Assembly: GCA_020853885.1 (NCBI GenBank)
Contig: JADYXZ010000014.1
Span: 1-64,000, forward strand
Reading direction: 5' to 3'
Source: Bradyrhizobiaceae bacterium
GTDB lineage: Bacteria > Pseudomonadota > Alphaproteobacteria > Rhizobiales > Xanthobacteraceae
Length of the DNA stretch: 64,000 bases
The notes beneath the pieces are model-generated. The model searched no databases. It was not told the origin of the DNA and saw only the letters and a list, made by a program, of their open reading frames with translations. Made by a program: the position numbers and the translations under genes. This document shows, in pieces, positions 26,303-34,253 of the stretch. Every line of letters starts with the position of its first letter. Position 1 is the first letter of the stretch.

Positions 26303-27472
26303 ATGACTCCGATTTATCTGGACTACAACGCGACGACCCCGGTGCTGCCCGCCGTCCTCGACGCCATGCTGCCGTTCCTGCGCGCCGAGTTCGGCAACCC
26401 GTCGTCCGCCCACGCGTTCGGCCGGCGCGCGAAAGACGCGGTCGGGACTGCGCGCGCGCAGGTCGCCACGCTCATCGGCGCCGCGCCGGACGAGATCGTG
26501 TTCACGAGCGGCGGTACCGAGGCGAGCAATCTCGCGATCCGCGGGACCGCGCACCGCGGCACCGGGAAGCTGCCGATCGTCACGAGCAACATCGAGCATC
26601 CCGCCACCGACGCGCCGTGCGAACTGCTCGCACAGCAGGGCTATCCCCTGAAACGGATCAAGGCTCGGCCGGACGGGATCATCGACATCGACGAAGCCGC
26701 CGCGGCGATCCGTGCCGGAGCGGGCTTGGTGACGATCATCCACGCGCAGAATGAGATCGGCACGCTGCAGCCGGTAGCCGAGGTCGCGGCGCTGGCGCAC
26801 GAGCAGGGCGCGCTCATTCACGTCGATGCGGCGCAGTCGGTCGGCAAGGTCCGGGTCGATGTAAAATCCATGGGCGTCGATCTCTTGTCGATCGCCGGCC
26901 ACAAGCTTTACGCGCCGAAGGGCGTCGGTGCTCTTTATATACGGCGCGGTGTGGCGCTTGAGCCCCTGCTGCGCGGCGCGGGACAGGAATCCGGCCGCCG
27001 CCCCGGCACGGAGAACGTTCCTTATCTTGTCGGTCTTGGCGAAGCCTGCCGCCTGGCTGCGGTTCGCCTGCAGGACGGCCGGCACGAAATCGAATCCCTC
27101 GCAAACGAGCTGCTCGACCGGCTGCGGCGCGAGGTGCCGGGCATCGTGCTCGTCGGTCATGCGACGGAGCGGCTCGCCAACACCCTGAACATCCTGTTTC
27201 CGGGCGTCTCCGGCCGCCAGCTCCTGGAAGCCTGCCCGCGCGTGCTCGCCTCAACCGGCTCGGCGTGCCACGCCGACCGCGAGGAAGCGTCGTCGATCCT
27301 GCGCGCGCTCGACATTCCGGAGGAGCAAGCGCTCGGCGCGGTGCGCCTTTCGCTCGGCGTTCCGACGACAAGACAGGATGTCGAGGAAGCAGCATCCGCG
27401 CTGGCTGCCGCCTGGCGGATGATCACGGGGAATTCCGCCTCTGTCGCGAAGCGAAGCACGGCGCCTGTTTGA
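26303..27472 (+). CDS. Cysteine desulfurase (NifS/IscS family)
   Basis: PLP-dependent enzyme of 389 residues that takes sulfur (or selenium from selenocysteine) and forms an enzyme persulfide. Motifs: MTPIYLDYNATTP, SGGTEASNLA, QNEIGT.QP, the PLP lysine in SIAGHKLYAPKGVGALY, and the catalytic cysteine in TGSACHADREEASSIL. The start at 26303 was chosen because the product begins with the conserved YLDYNAT. It follows the canonical TusA gene; the pair can supply sulfur for molybdenum cofactor activation or selenide for SelD. Confidence 0.92.
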   Translation: MTPIYLDYNATTPVLPAVLDAMLPFLRAEFGNPSSAHAFGRRAKDAVGTARAQVATLIGAAPDEIVFTSGGTEASNLAIRGTAHRGTGKLPIVTSNIEHPATDAPCELLAQQGYPLKRIKARPDGIIDIDEAAAAIRAGAGLVTIIHAQNEIGTLQPVAEVAALAHEQGALIHVDAAQSVGKVRVDVKSMGVDLLSIAGHKLYAPKGVGALYIRRGVALEPLLRGAGQESGRRPGTENVPYLVGLGEACRLAAVRLQDGRHEIESLANELLDRLRREVPGIVLVGHATERLANTLNILFPGVSGRQLLEACPRVLASTGSACHADREEASSILRALDIPEEQALGAVRLSLGVPTTRQDVEEAASALAAAWRMITGNSASVAKRSTAPV

Positions 27473-27485
27473 GCGCTGGGGCACA

Positions 27486-27515
27486 TGGCGGAAGAGAGTG
27501 GGAGTCGAACCCACC
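27486..27515 (-). repeat. Second copy of the tRNA-Sec 3' end
   Basis: Thirty bases identical, in the same orientation, to the 3' end of selC at 13549-13578: CCA, discriminator, acceptor 3' strand and T-arm. It starts exactly at CCA and stops after the T-stem. No acceptor 5' strand, anticodon arm or variable arm is present, so it is not a functional tRNA. It lies 14 nt after the cysteine desulfurase and 47 nt before the selenoprotein stop codon. This resembles an attachment-site or recombination scar. Confidence 0.85.
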
Positions 27516-27562
27516 GTGCCGCCTGCGCTCCGCGCACAAGCTCAACCGAACCGCGTCGCCCT

Positions 27563-29191
27563 CTATCGCCACTCGTCGATGGACACGACGCCGCGCAGCA
27601 ATCCGCCGATCATCTTCCACGCGGCCTGCGTTTCGCCGCCCGTGACCACGATGTTGATCTCGTCAGGCGTATACATCTGAACGATCTCGTCCGGCTGGGC
27701 CTTCAGCCGGCTGGCATAGGGCTCGATACCGGCAACGCCTCTCGGGCGCAGTAGCGTCTGCGTCGCCATGTCGTCCCAATATTCACGCGCCGGCAAGAGC
27801 GCGTTCTCCGCGCACCACTTGGCGAGCTTTTCCTTGCTGTCGAAGCCGAGATCGACGAAACCGCGCGCGACGATCGGATCGACCACGAGCAGCGGCGGAA
27901 CGTACTGCTCGCACGCGGACAGGCAGTGGCGCATCTTCTCCTGCCACGTGGCGCGCGGCCCGTAGCCGGCCTGCGTGTACCAGCCGCCGAGAAAAGCCAT
28001 CGCCACGCTGTCGGTCGGCTTGAAGCCTTTCTGCACGTGCAGCGGCTGCCAGGGGCTGCGCTCCTCCGCCTCGGCAATCGTGGCGCTGTAGGCGTACCAG
28101 TTGCCGACCGAGCCCATATAGGTCTCGTTCGGCACCGAGCCGCCCTGCAGGTTTTGCGACAGCAGGCTGTACGCACGCCCGATCGTCGCATTGGCGTGGG
28201 CGTACGGACCCATCGCGCCGATGCTGGAGTTCATGCCGATCTCGTTGCGGATCGGACCGTTGATCAACGAGATCGTGGCGAACGAAGTCGTGCTGCTCGA
28301 GCGCGCGGAGACGCCGCTCGCGGCGAGCGCGAGAATGACCGGCAGGTATTCCGGCCGCGCGCCCGCCATCACGGCGTTGACCGCCACCTTCTCCACCGTG
28401 AACTCCCAGAACTCGCGGAAGACGGTGGGGCGCAACTTGCCCACCACCTTGTCAGGCGGATGGCTCGTGCCCTTGAGCATCGCCTCCACCCGTTCCTCGG
28501 TCGGCAGGATGATGGGCAGATAGTCGGTCCAGCGGTTCTCCTCGAACAGCCGGCGGAGGTTCTCTTCCGTGTCCGGCTCCAGAAGCCGCGGCGTCGTGCG
28601 TTCGAACGAAAGTCCCTGCAGGTCCTGTTCATCGAGCGGCCGCGTCAGGCCCTCGACCACTTCCTGCACAAACGGCCGCTTGGAGACCGGATCGGTCCCT
28701 TCGATATAGGCGCGCAACTCGCCGGGCGAGCGGTCGACGACGGGCTGCGGCACGAATGCCTGCCGCAGCTTCGGCATGCCGTTCGCAAGCGCCGTCGCGC
28801 GCGCAAGCCGCGCGAACACGTGCGTGTGCACCGCGATGCTCGGTACGCCGTTTTCTTCCAGTGCTGTTGTGAGGCCGACGACCGTCGGGCTACAGGTGCT
28901 TCATAAGCCGACACCGAGGATCGCCGCGTCGCCGTCGGCGGCGATCGTGGCGCGCATCTCCGGATCGTCGACCCAGCTCTCGCGCGGTCTGATGATCTTC
29001 GCGTTCACCTGCGGCAGGTGAATCCCGAACCAATCCTGCAACTGGTCCATGAACGCTTCGGAATTGTCGAACAGGCAATCGACGAGATAGACCGTCTTGC
29101 CTTCCAGGCTCTGCAGCCGCGGCGCGAGACGCTTGCCCGTGACCTTGGGCGGATAGCCACGCGGATCGTGGACTCGAATGCGCTCAGCCAT
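27563..29191 (-). CDS. UGSC-like selenoprotein (U-S-T-C) with in-frame UGA
   Basis: A 542-residue protein whose frame is interrupted by UGA at complement 28901..28903, read as Sec97. The N-terminal part ends GDAAILGVGL, then U-S-T-C-SPTVVGL continues without frameshift into a 445-residue C-terminal part (HTHVFARLARATALANGMPK, later VSIDEWR). U-x-x-C resembles the redox motif of the UGSC family known from metagenomic selenoproteomes. The start at 29191 (MAERIRVHD) has AAGGAG six nt upstream; an ATG at 29206 is less good. A SECIS-like hairpin follows the UGA. Four sel genes in the same window support Sec reading. Substrate is unknown; a redox or reductive role is inferred from the motif. Confidence 0.85.
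28874..28890 (-). promoter_or_regulatory. Bacterial SECIS hairpin of the U-S-T-C selenoprotein
   Basis: From nt +11 after the UGA, GCCCGAC can pair with GTCGGC (+22 to +27) with one bulged C, closing a GGTC loop at +18 to +21. A G in the first two loop positions at this distance fits the bacterial SECIS consensus. Confidence 0.65.
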
Positions 29192-29586
29192 GCGACGCTC
29201 CTTCATCCGAAACGGTTCGGCGATTCCGGTAAATTATAGTTTTGGCGACCTCGCGGGCAAGCACTAACGCCGAGCGTCGATGGACACGATGCCGCGCAAC
29301 GCATCACTGACCGTCTTCCATGTTCCTTGTCTTCCCGCTCGAGAATTCGCATCGGTTCGTCTGGCGGCGCCCGCAGAATACATGCCCTGACGCGATTTAT
29401 TTGATCCTACAACGCTGCACTGCAGAAACGGCTCGCTCTTCAACCCTTTGATTCAGCGCCCGTATCGGCTTTTCCCGACCGGTACTCGGTTCGGATACGT
29501 GATTAAGTTGACTCGTCTCAGTCGGCCTCTTAGCGTTCTCGACAGAGCGCCGGCAATCAAGAACTGGTGCAGGGGAGGAAACGATC
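29192..29586. other. Intergenic region between selenoprotein and MarR genes
   Basis: A 395-bp gap between divergent genes. It contains the decayed selenoprotein C-terminal copy at 29263-29390 and, around 29390-29580, no open frame with coding character. The promoters of both neighbours must lie here. Confidence 0.5.
29263..29390 (-). pseudogene. Decayed copy of the selenoprotein C-terminus
   Basis: The minus-strand translation includes WKTVSDALRGIVSIDARR followed by a stop, paralleling WKMIGGLLRGVVSIDEWR at the end of the selenoprotein (27563). Just upstream a MYS... segment parallels MYTPDEIN with substitutions and spacing changes. Only the last 40 or so codons are recognisable. It is a remnant of a tandem or earlier copy. 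Confidence 0.7.
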
Positions 29587-30327
29587 GTGGTCGCGACGCG
29601 AACGCGAGCGCGCAAATCCGTTAGGCTGAACGGCGCGGCCAACCGGCGGCCCGAGCAATTTGTTGCCTCCGCCGAAGACCCCTGGATCAACCCGGGCAAG
29701 GACGGCAAGAATCTCACCGTCTCGGAATTTCCGACCTATACGCTTGGCCGGCTGACGGGCATCGTCCGGCGTTCCTTCATGCCGGCCTACGTGGATCCGT
29801 TCGGACTGAGCATTCCCGAATGGCGCGTCATGGCGGCGATCGTATCGCGCTCGTCGCTCAGCTTCAATGAAATCTGCAGCACGATCACCATGGACCGCGC
29901 GCAGGTCAGCCGCACCCTCGCCGCGCTCGTCGCCAAGGGCCTTGCGGCGCAGCTGACCGCGGCGCGGGCCGAACACCGAAGCCGCGGTCAGGGCATGACG
30001 CAAACCAAGGTCATCCTGACCGCCAAGGGCACGCGCATCTACCGCCGCATTCTGCCCACCGCGCAGAAGCACCAGATGATCCTGCTTTCCGTGCTCGACA
30101 ATCACGAGCGCTCGGTCGTGCGGCGGGCGCTCCGTAAGATGCTGGCGGCCGCGCAGAAACACGAAGCACAGCGCTCGGCAACCGCCACCGCGCGAACGAA
30201 GTCGCGAAAGGTGTCCCCGAAACGCACCCGCTCGGGCAGCCAAAGAATATCCGCGCAAGGCAATTCCGGACGCACGCAGGGAAACGGCCGCCGCTACGCG
30301 AACACGCGTGAGCGGATCGATCTCTAG
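29587..30327 (+). CDS. MarR-family regulator with basic C-terminal tail
   Basis: A 246-residue winged-helix regulator. The MarR core (about residues 48-185) contains LSIPEWRVMAAI, ICSTITMDRAQVSRTLAALVAKG and QTKVILTAKG. A further 55 residues after the core are Arg/Ser/Lys-rich and low in complexity, which is unusual. Start GTG at 29587. It is divergent from the selenoprotein gene and heads a plus-strand series with the FAD oxidoreductase. It probably controls those genes. Confidence 0.82.
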   Translation: MVATRTRARKSVRLNGAANRRPEQFVASAEDPWINPGKDGKNLTVSEFPTYTLGRLTGIVRRSFMPAYVDPFGLSIPEWRVMAAIVSRSSLSFNEICSTITMDRAQVSRTLAALVAKGLAAQLTAARAEHRSRGQGMTQTKVILTAKGTRIYRRILPTAQKHQMILLSVLDNHERSVVRRALRKMLAAAQKHEAQRSATATARTKSRKVSPKRTRSGSQRISAQGNSGRTQGNGRRYANTRERIDL

Positions 30328-30372
30328 GTTCAACCCCCGTATTTCCGCTATAGGCGTCCCAGGAACACAGGC

Positions 30373-31734
30373 ATGCAGAAGAAGTACCTGACCGAGCCGA
30401 GCCGAGAGATCCCGCTGTTCGGGTCCTACGAGGTCGTCGTGCTCGGCGGCGGTCCGGCGGGCATCGCGGCGGCGCTTGCCGCCGGCCGCAGCGGCCGCTC
30501 GACGATCCTCGTCGAGCGCTACGGCTTCCTCGGCGGCGCCGGCACGGCGGCCGGCCTGAGCACCTTCTGCGGCCTGCACGCTGTCGTGCACGGCAAGCAC
30601 GAGCAGGTTGTTTTCGGCATTGCCGACGAGATCCTGCAGCGCATGCAGTCGATGGGCGGCCTCAACCAGCCGCACCTCACGGTGCAGAACAAGATCACCG
30701 CGCAGTCTTATGACATCTCCGCCTTCAAGATCGCCGCGGATGAGCTGATGGCCGAGGCGAAGGTCAAGGTCCTGTTTCACGCCTTCGCAGCCGCGGTCGT
30801 GATGGATTCCGACGAGCGGATCGACGCCCTCGTCGTTGAAACGAAATCCGGCCGCTTTGCCATCCGCGGCGAAATTTTCATCGACGGATCGGGCGACGGC
30901 GATCTCGCGGCCTGGGCGGGCGCGCCGTTCGAGGTCGGCGACGGCATGGGCAACATGCTCTATCCGTCGACGATGTTCCGCATCAACGGCGTCAACCCGG
31001 AAAAGGCCGGCCGCGCCTGGGAGCTCATCCCCACCCTTATGGAAGAAGCCGAGCAGAAGAGCGGCAAGCCGTTCCCGCGCAAGAAGCCGATCGTGCGTCC
31101 GCAGCGCAATCCGATCGAGTGGCGCGCCAATCTCACGCAGATCAAGAACCCGGACGGCACCGCCGTCAGCGGCATCGACGCCGAGCAGCTCAGCTATGGC
31201 GAAGTCGAAGGCCGCCGCCAGTGCTGGGACGTGTTTCAGTTCATCCGCGGCGTCACGCCCGGCCTCGAGAACGCCTATATCGTCGAGATCGCGCCGCAGA
31301 TCGGCATCCGCGAGACGCGGCGCATCGTCGGCGAATACGTGCTGACGGAAGACGACATCCTCGGCTGCAAGGACTTCAACGACTCGATCGGCGTCAATGG
31401 CTGGCCGGTCGAGGCGCACATCAAGGGCGACGTGAAGTTCGTCTTCGCGCCGGCCGGCTCGCGCGGCTACAACCAGATCCCCTACCGCATCACGCTGCCG
31501 CAGACGATCGAGAACCTCTTCGTGGTCGGCCGTTGCGCGTCGATGTCCCACGAGGGGCAATCGTCGGCGCGCGTCGCCGGCACCTGCTTCGTCACCGGCC
31601 AGGCCGCAGGTACCGCCGCGGACCTCGCGTTGAAACATCGCATCACGCCGCGGCAGGTCAATGTCCGCGCGCTGCAGGATCGTCTGCAGGCGGACGGTGC
31701 CTTCCTCGGCCCGGTCATGGCCATGCAGGAGTGA
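30373..31734 (+). CDS. FAD-dependent oxidoreductase
   Basis: A 453-residue flavoprotein of the FAD_oxidored family. The dinucleotide-binding motif VVVLGGGPAGIAAALAAGRSG starts near residue 23, ERYGFLGGAGTA follows, GEIFIDGSGDGDLAAWAGA is the FAD interdomain signature, and the C-terminus has NLFVVGRCASMSHEGQSSARVAGT. The family includes oxidoreductases of hydroxy and amino acids. The substrate is not evident. It lies between the MarR regulator and the TRAP binding protein, suggesting catabolism of an imported organic acid. Confidence 0.85.
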   Translation: MQKKYLTEPSREIPLFGSYEVVVLGGGPAGIAAALAAGRSGRSTILVERYGFLGGAGTAAGLSTFCGLHAVVHGKHEQVVFGIADEILQRMQSMGGLNQPHLTVQNKITAQSYDISAFKIAADELMAEAKVKVLFHAFAAAVVMDSDERIDALVVETKSGRFAIRGEIFIDGSGDGDLAAWAGAPFEVGDGMGNMLYPSTMFRINGVNPEKAGRAWELIPTLMEEAEQKSGKPFPRKKPIVRPQRNPIEWRANLTQIKNPDGTAVSGIDAEQLSYGEVEGRRQCWDVFQFIRGVTPGLENAYIVEIAPQIGIRETRRIVGEYVLTEDDILGCKDFNDSIGVNGWPVEAHIKGDVKFVFAPAGSRGYNQIPYRITLPQTIENLFVVGRCASMSHEGQSSARVAGTCFVTGQAAGTAADLALKHRITPRQVNVRALQDRLQADGAFLGPVMAMQE

Positions 31735-31967
31735 ATGTCTTGCGCCGCAAGCTCCGCAGCATGCTCGAACCGCGCGCCGCCCTCGGGGCCGGCCGCATCG
31801 CGCAGGCGCGCATGCCCCGCAAGACCGCCGACCTCGAAATTCCGGAATCCGAGCTTGCCGAGCAAAGGAAGCCGCACGTTTTCGGTGCACAAAACGAGCG
31901 CGGCTGGCTCGGGGTTTATCAGCGAGCGGTTGCACCGGTTCATAAGGAAGCGGTGCTGACGCGCTGA
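31731..31967 (+). CDS. Possible small protein after the FAD oxidoreductase
   Basis: A 78-residue frame starting at GTG 31731, overlapping the oxidoreductase stop by 4 nt. It reads VNVLRRKLRSMLEPRAALG... and ends VHKEAVLTR. It is basic and Arg-rich at the start. No family is recognised and no ribosome site is clear. The overlap is the only support; this could be a non-coding stretch. Confidence 0.3.
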   Translation: MNVLRRKLRSMLEPRAALGAGRIAQARMPRKTADLEIPESELAEQRKPHVFGAQNERGWLGVYQRAVAPVHKEAVLTR

Positions 31968-31990
31968 AGCGCCGCAACATGGAGGACATC

Positions 31991-33121
31991 ATGTACGTGC
32001 TTAGGTTTCGTAACGCGCTCTGCGGCTTGTTCGCCGCTCTGGCGCTGCTTGTCGTCGGACAGGCGCAGGCGAAGGACTATGTTTACGGGTCCTGCGTTCC
32101 CGCCACCGACTATCTGACCTCGGACGCGCTGCCGGCGATGTTCGCGGGCATCGAGAAAGAAACGAACGGCAAGATCAAGTGGAAGTCGGTGGCGGGCGCC
32201 CAGCTCGCCGACTGCAAGGGCTCCTTCAGCGCGGTGCAGGACCGCGTGATGGAAGGCGGCCTCGCCATTCCGACCTATGTGCCGAACCTCGTCCCCTCCA
32301 CGGCGCTGATGTACAACACGCTGGAGTTCCAGGGCGAAACCGTGGCCGTTGCCGGCGCGACGGCGGAGACCCTCTTCCTCGATTGCAAGGAGTGCCTCGC
32401 GGAATGGCGCAAGATCAACTCGCTGCCGCTCGGTCCCTACGCAAGCTCGCCCTACACGCTCTATTGCCGTGATCCGATCGACACGGTCGCCGGCCTCAAG
32501 GGTAAGCGCGTGCGTGCCGTCGGCGGCCCCGCCGAGTTGCTCAATATGACGGGCGCGGTCACTGTCGGCGCAACCTTGCCGGAGGCGGTCGGCCTTCTGC
32601 AACGCGGCGGTCTTGATTGCCTCTATGGCATCACCGAGTGGCTGAAGACGTTCGGCTACGGCGACTTCGCCAAGAACGTCATGGAAGTCTCGCTCGGCAC
32701 CACCGGCCCGGCCATCGGCGTCCATCTGAATTATGACGCCTGGAAGGAAATGACGCCGGAGGAGCGGACGATCACGCTGAAATACCAGGCGCTGTTCGCG
32801 GCCAAGCACTCGATCGGCAACTTCGTCATCAAGAACAAAACCTCCCTCGAAGAGGTGAAAAAGACCAAGGGCGTCAAGATGCTTCCGGTCGGCAAGGATT
32901 TCCAGGAATGGCTCGCCGCCTGGAAGGCCAACGAGCGGAAGATCAACGGCGACAAGGCCAAGCAGCTCGGCGTGGCGAACCCCGATCCGATCCTCGACGC
33001 TTACGAGAAGAACCTGCAGAAATGGCGTAAGCTGGAAAAAGAGATCGGCACGGACGTTCAGAAGTTTGCCGACACGCTCTGGAAGGAAATCTACTCGAAG
33101 GTCGACGTGAATAAGCTCTAA
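31991..33121 (+). CDS. TRAP-type transporter substrate-binding protein
   Basis: A periplasmic DctP-like binding protein of 376 residues. Signal peptide MYVLRFRNALCGLFAALALL ending at AQA, then KDYVYGSCVPATDYL and the family segments LKGKRVRAVGGPAELL and LQRGGLDCLYGITEWLKTFGYG. The start at 31991 follows GGAGG by 5 nt; the ATG at 31979 is less likely. No DctQ or DctM membrane subunit is nearby, so the permease must be elsewhere or this protein works with another transporter. Ligand unknown, probably a carboxylate. Confidence 0.83.
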   Translation: MYVLRFRNALCGLFAALALLVVGQAQAKDYVYGSCVPATDYLTSDALPAMFAGIEKETNGKIKWKSVAGAQLADCKGSFSAVQDRVMEGGLAIPTYVPNLVPSTALMYNTLEFQGETVAVAGATAETLFLDCKECLAEWRKINSLPLGPYASSPYTLYCRDPIDTVAGLKGKRVRAVGGPAELLNMTGAVTVGATLPEAVGLLQRGGLDCLYGITEWLKTFGYGDFAKNVMEVSLGTTGPAIGVHLNYDAWKEMTPEERTITLKYQALFAAKHSIGNFVIKNKTSLEEVKKTKGVKMLPVGKDFQEWLAAWKANERKINGDKAKQLGVANPDPILDAYEKNLQKWRKLEKEIGTDVQKFADTLWKEIYSKVDVNKL

Positions 33122-33159
33122 CCGAACAAGAAGAAACGACGCTGCACGGGAATGGAGCG

Positions 33160-33180
33160 GGAGCGGCATCCAGCCGCTCC
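33160..33180 (+). terminator. Hairpin after the TRAP binding protein
   Basis: Seven-bp perfect stem (GGAGCGG with CCGCTCC) around the loop CATCCAG, 39 bp after the binding-protein stop and 45 bp before the ABC ATPase start. No strong U-tract follows. Likely separates the two transcripts. Confidence 0.5.
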
Positions 33181-33224
33181 GGTCCTTCCCGGATAACAGC
33201 AACGGACGGGGAGAGACCGCCGCA

Positions 33225-34253
33225 GTGAATGTCTTGGCGCAAAGCCACGGCCGATTGACGCTACCGGGCGAGAACCTGCTCGACATCCGGAATCTCTGCG
33301 TATTTTTCCGCGGCGATTCCGGATGGCTGCAGATGCTGAAGGACGTCTCGCTGACGGTGAAGCCGGGCGAGGTGGTCGGCCTCGTCGGCGAAAGCGGCTG
33401 CGGAAAATCGCTCACCGCCCTCTCCGTGCTGAACCTGCTGCCGCTGCGCGGCTGCCGGCGCACCGGACAAATCTTGTTCGAAGGCGAAGACCTCGTGCCG
33501 GTTTCCGAGTCCGGCATGCGCGCGATACGCGGCCGCCGCATCGGCATGATTTTTCAGGAGCCGATGAGCGCGCTCGATCCGGTATTCACCGTCGGCACGC
33601 AGATCAGCGAGACGGTGCTCGCCCATCTGAATGTCTCACGCAAGGAAGCCGACGAACGCACGGTGGAGGCGCTTGCGAACGTCGGGATCGCCTCCCCGCG
33701 CAACGTCGCCGCCATGTACCCGATGAGCCTTTCCGGCGGCATGCGGCAGCGCGTGATGATCGCAATCGCGCTGATCTGCGAGCCGCGCCTGCTCATCGCC
33801 GACGAGCCGACGACCGCGCTCGACGTCACCATTCAGGCGCAGATCATGGATCTCCTGCTCGAGCTTGGCAGCCGCACGGGGATCGCCATCCTCTTCATCA
33901 CGCACAATCTCGGTCTCGTCGCCGAAAGCTGCTCGCGCATGCTGACGATGTACGCCGGCGAGATCGTGGAGGACGGGCCGGTGCAGGACATCCTGGCGCG
34001 GCCGCTGCATCCCTACACCGCCGGCCTTCTTGGCTCGCTGCCGCACCGGCAGGCGCGGAAATCCCGCCTCTCGTCGATCCCCGGCCGCGTTCCGTCGATC
34101 ACGGAAATGCCGTCAGGATGCCGGTTCGGACCGCGCTGCAGCTATGCCGAGCCGGAATGCAATGCGCCGCAATCGCTGTTGCCGCTAGGCGCGCGTCACG
34201 TGCGCTGCCGGCGGCACGAAACGCTTTCGCTCGCGGGGTCGGGACATGAATAA
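33225..34253 (+). CDS. Peptide/nickel-type ABC transporter ATPase (DppD-like)
   Basis: A 342-residue ATPase: Walker A GESGCGKSLTA, signature LSGGMRQRVMIAIAL, Walker B LLIADEPTTALDVT and H-loop ITHNLG. The C-terminal extension has the oligopeptide family cysteines (CRFGPRCSYAEPEC). Start GTG at 33225 (VNVLAQSHG) is the only one reaching the conserved N-terminus. It overlaps the next ATPase by 8 nt. With the following four genes it forms a complete Dpp/Opp-type importer. The substrate cannot be told from these subunits. Confidence 0.92.
   Translation: MNVLAQSHGRLTLPGENLLDIRNLCVFFRGDSGWLQMLKDVSLTVKPGEVVGLVGESGCGKSLTALSVLNLLPLRGCRRTGQILFEGEDLVPVSESGMRAIRGRRIGMIFQEPMSALDPVFTVGTQISETVLAHLNVSRKEADERTVEALANVGIASPRNVAAMYPMSLSGGMRQRVMIAIALICEPRLLIADEPTTALDVTIQAQIMDLLLELGSRTGIAILFITHNLGLVAESCSRMLTMYAGEIVEDGPVQDILARPLHPYTAGLLGSLPHRQARKSRLSSIPGRVPSITEMPSGCRFGPRCSYAEPECNAPQSLLPLGARHVRCRRHETLSLAGSGHE

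Noticed and set aside
27486-27515. A second functional tRNA gene
   Set aside because: Only the 3' acceptor strand and T-arm are present; no anticodon arm or 5' acceptor strand.
13549-27515. Definite genomic island with attL/attR
   Set aside because: No integrase is visible and the copy is on the unexpected side of selC; kept only as a candidate scar.
28901-28903. UGA as evidence of a pseudogene or split gene
   Set aside because: Both sides are in the same frame with conserved character, a U-x-x-C motif and a SECIS-like hairpin, and the Sec machinery is present.
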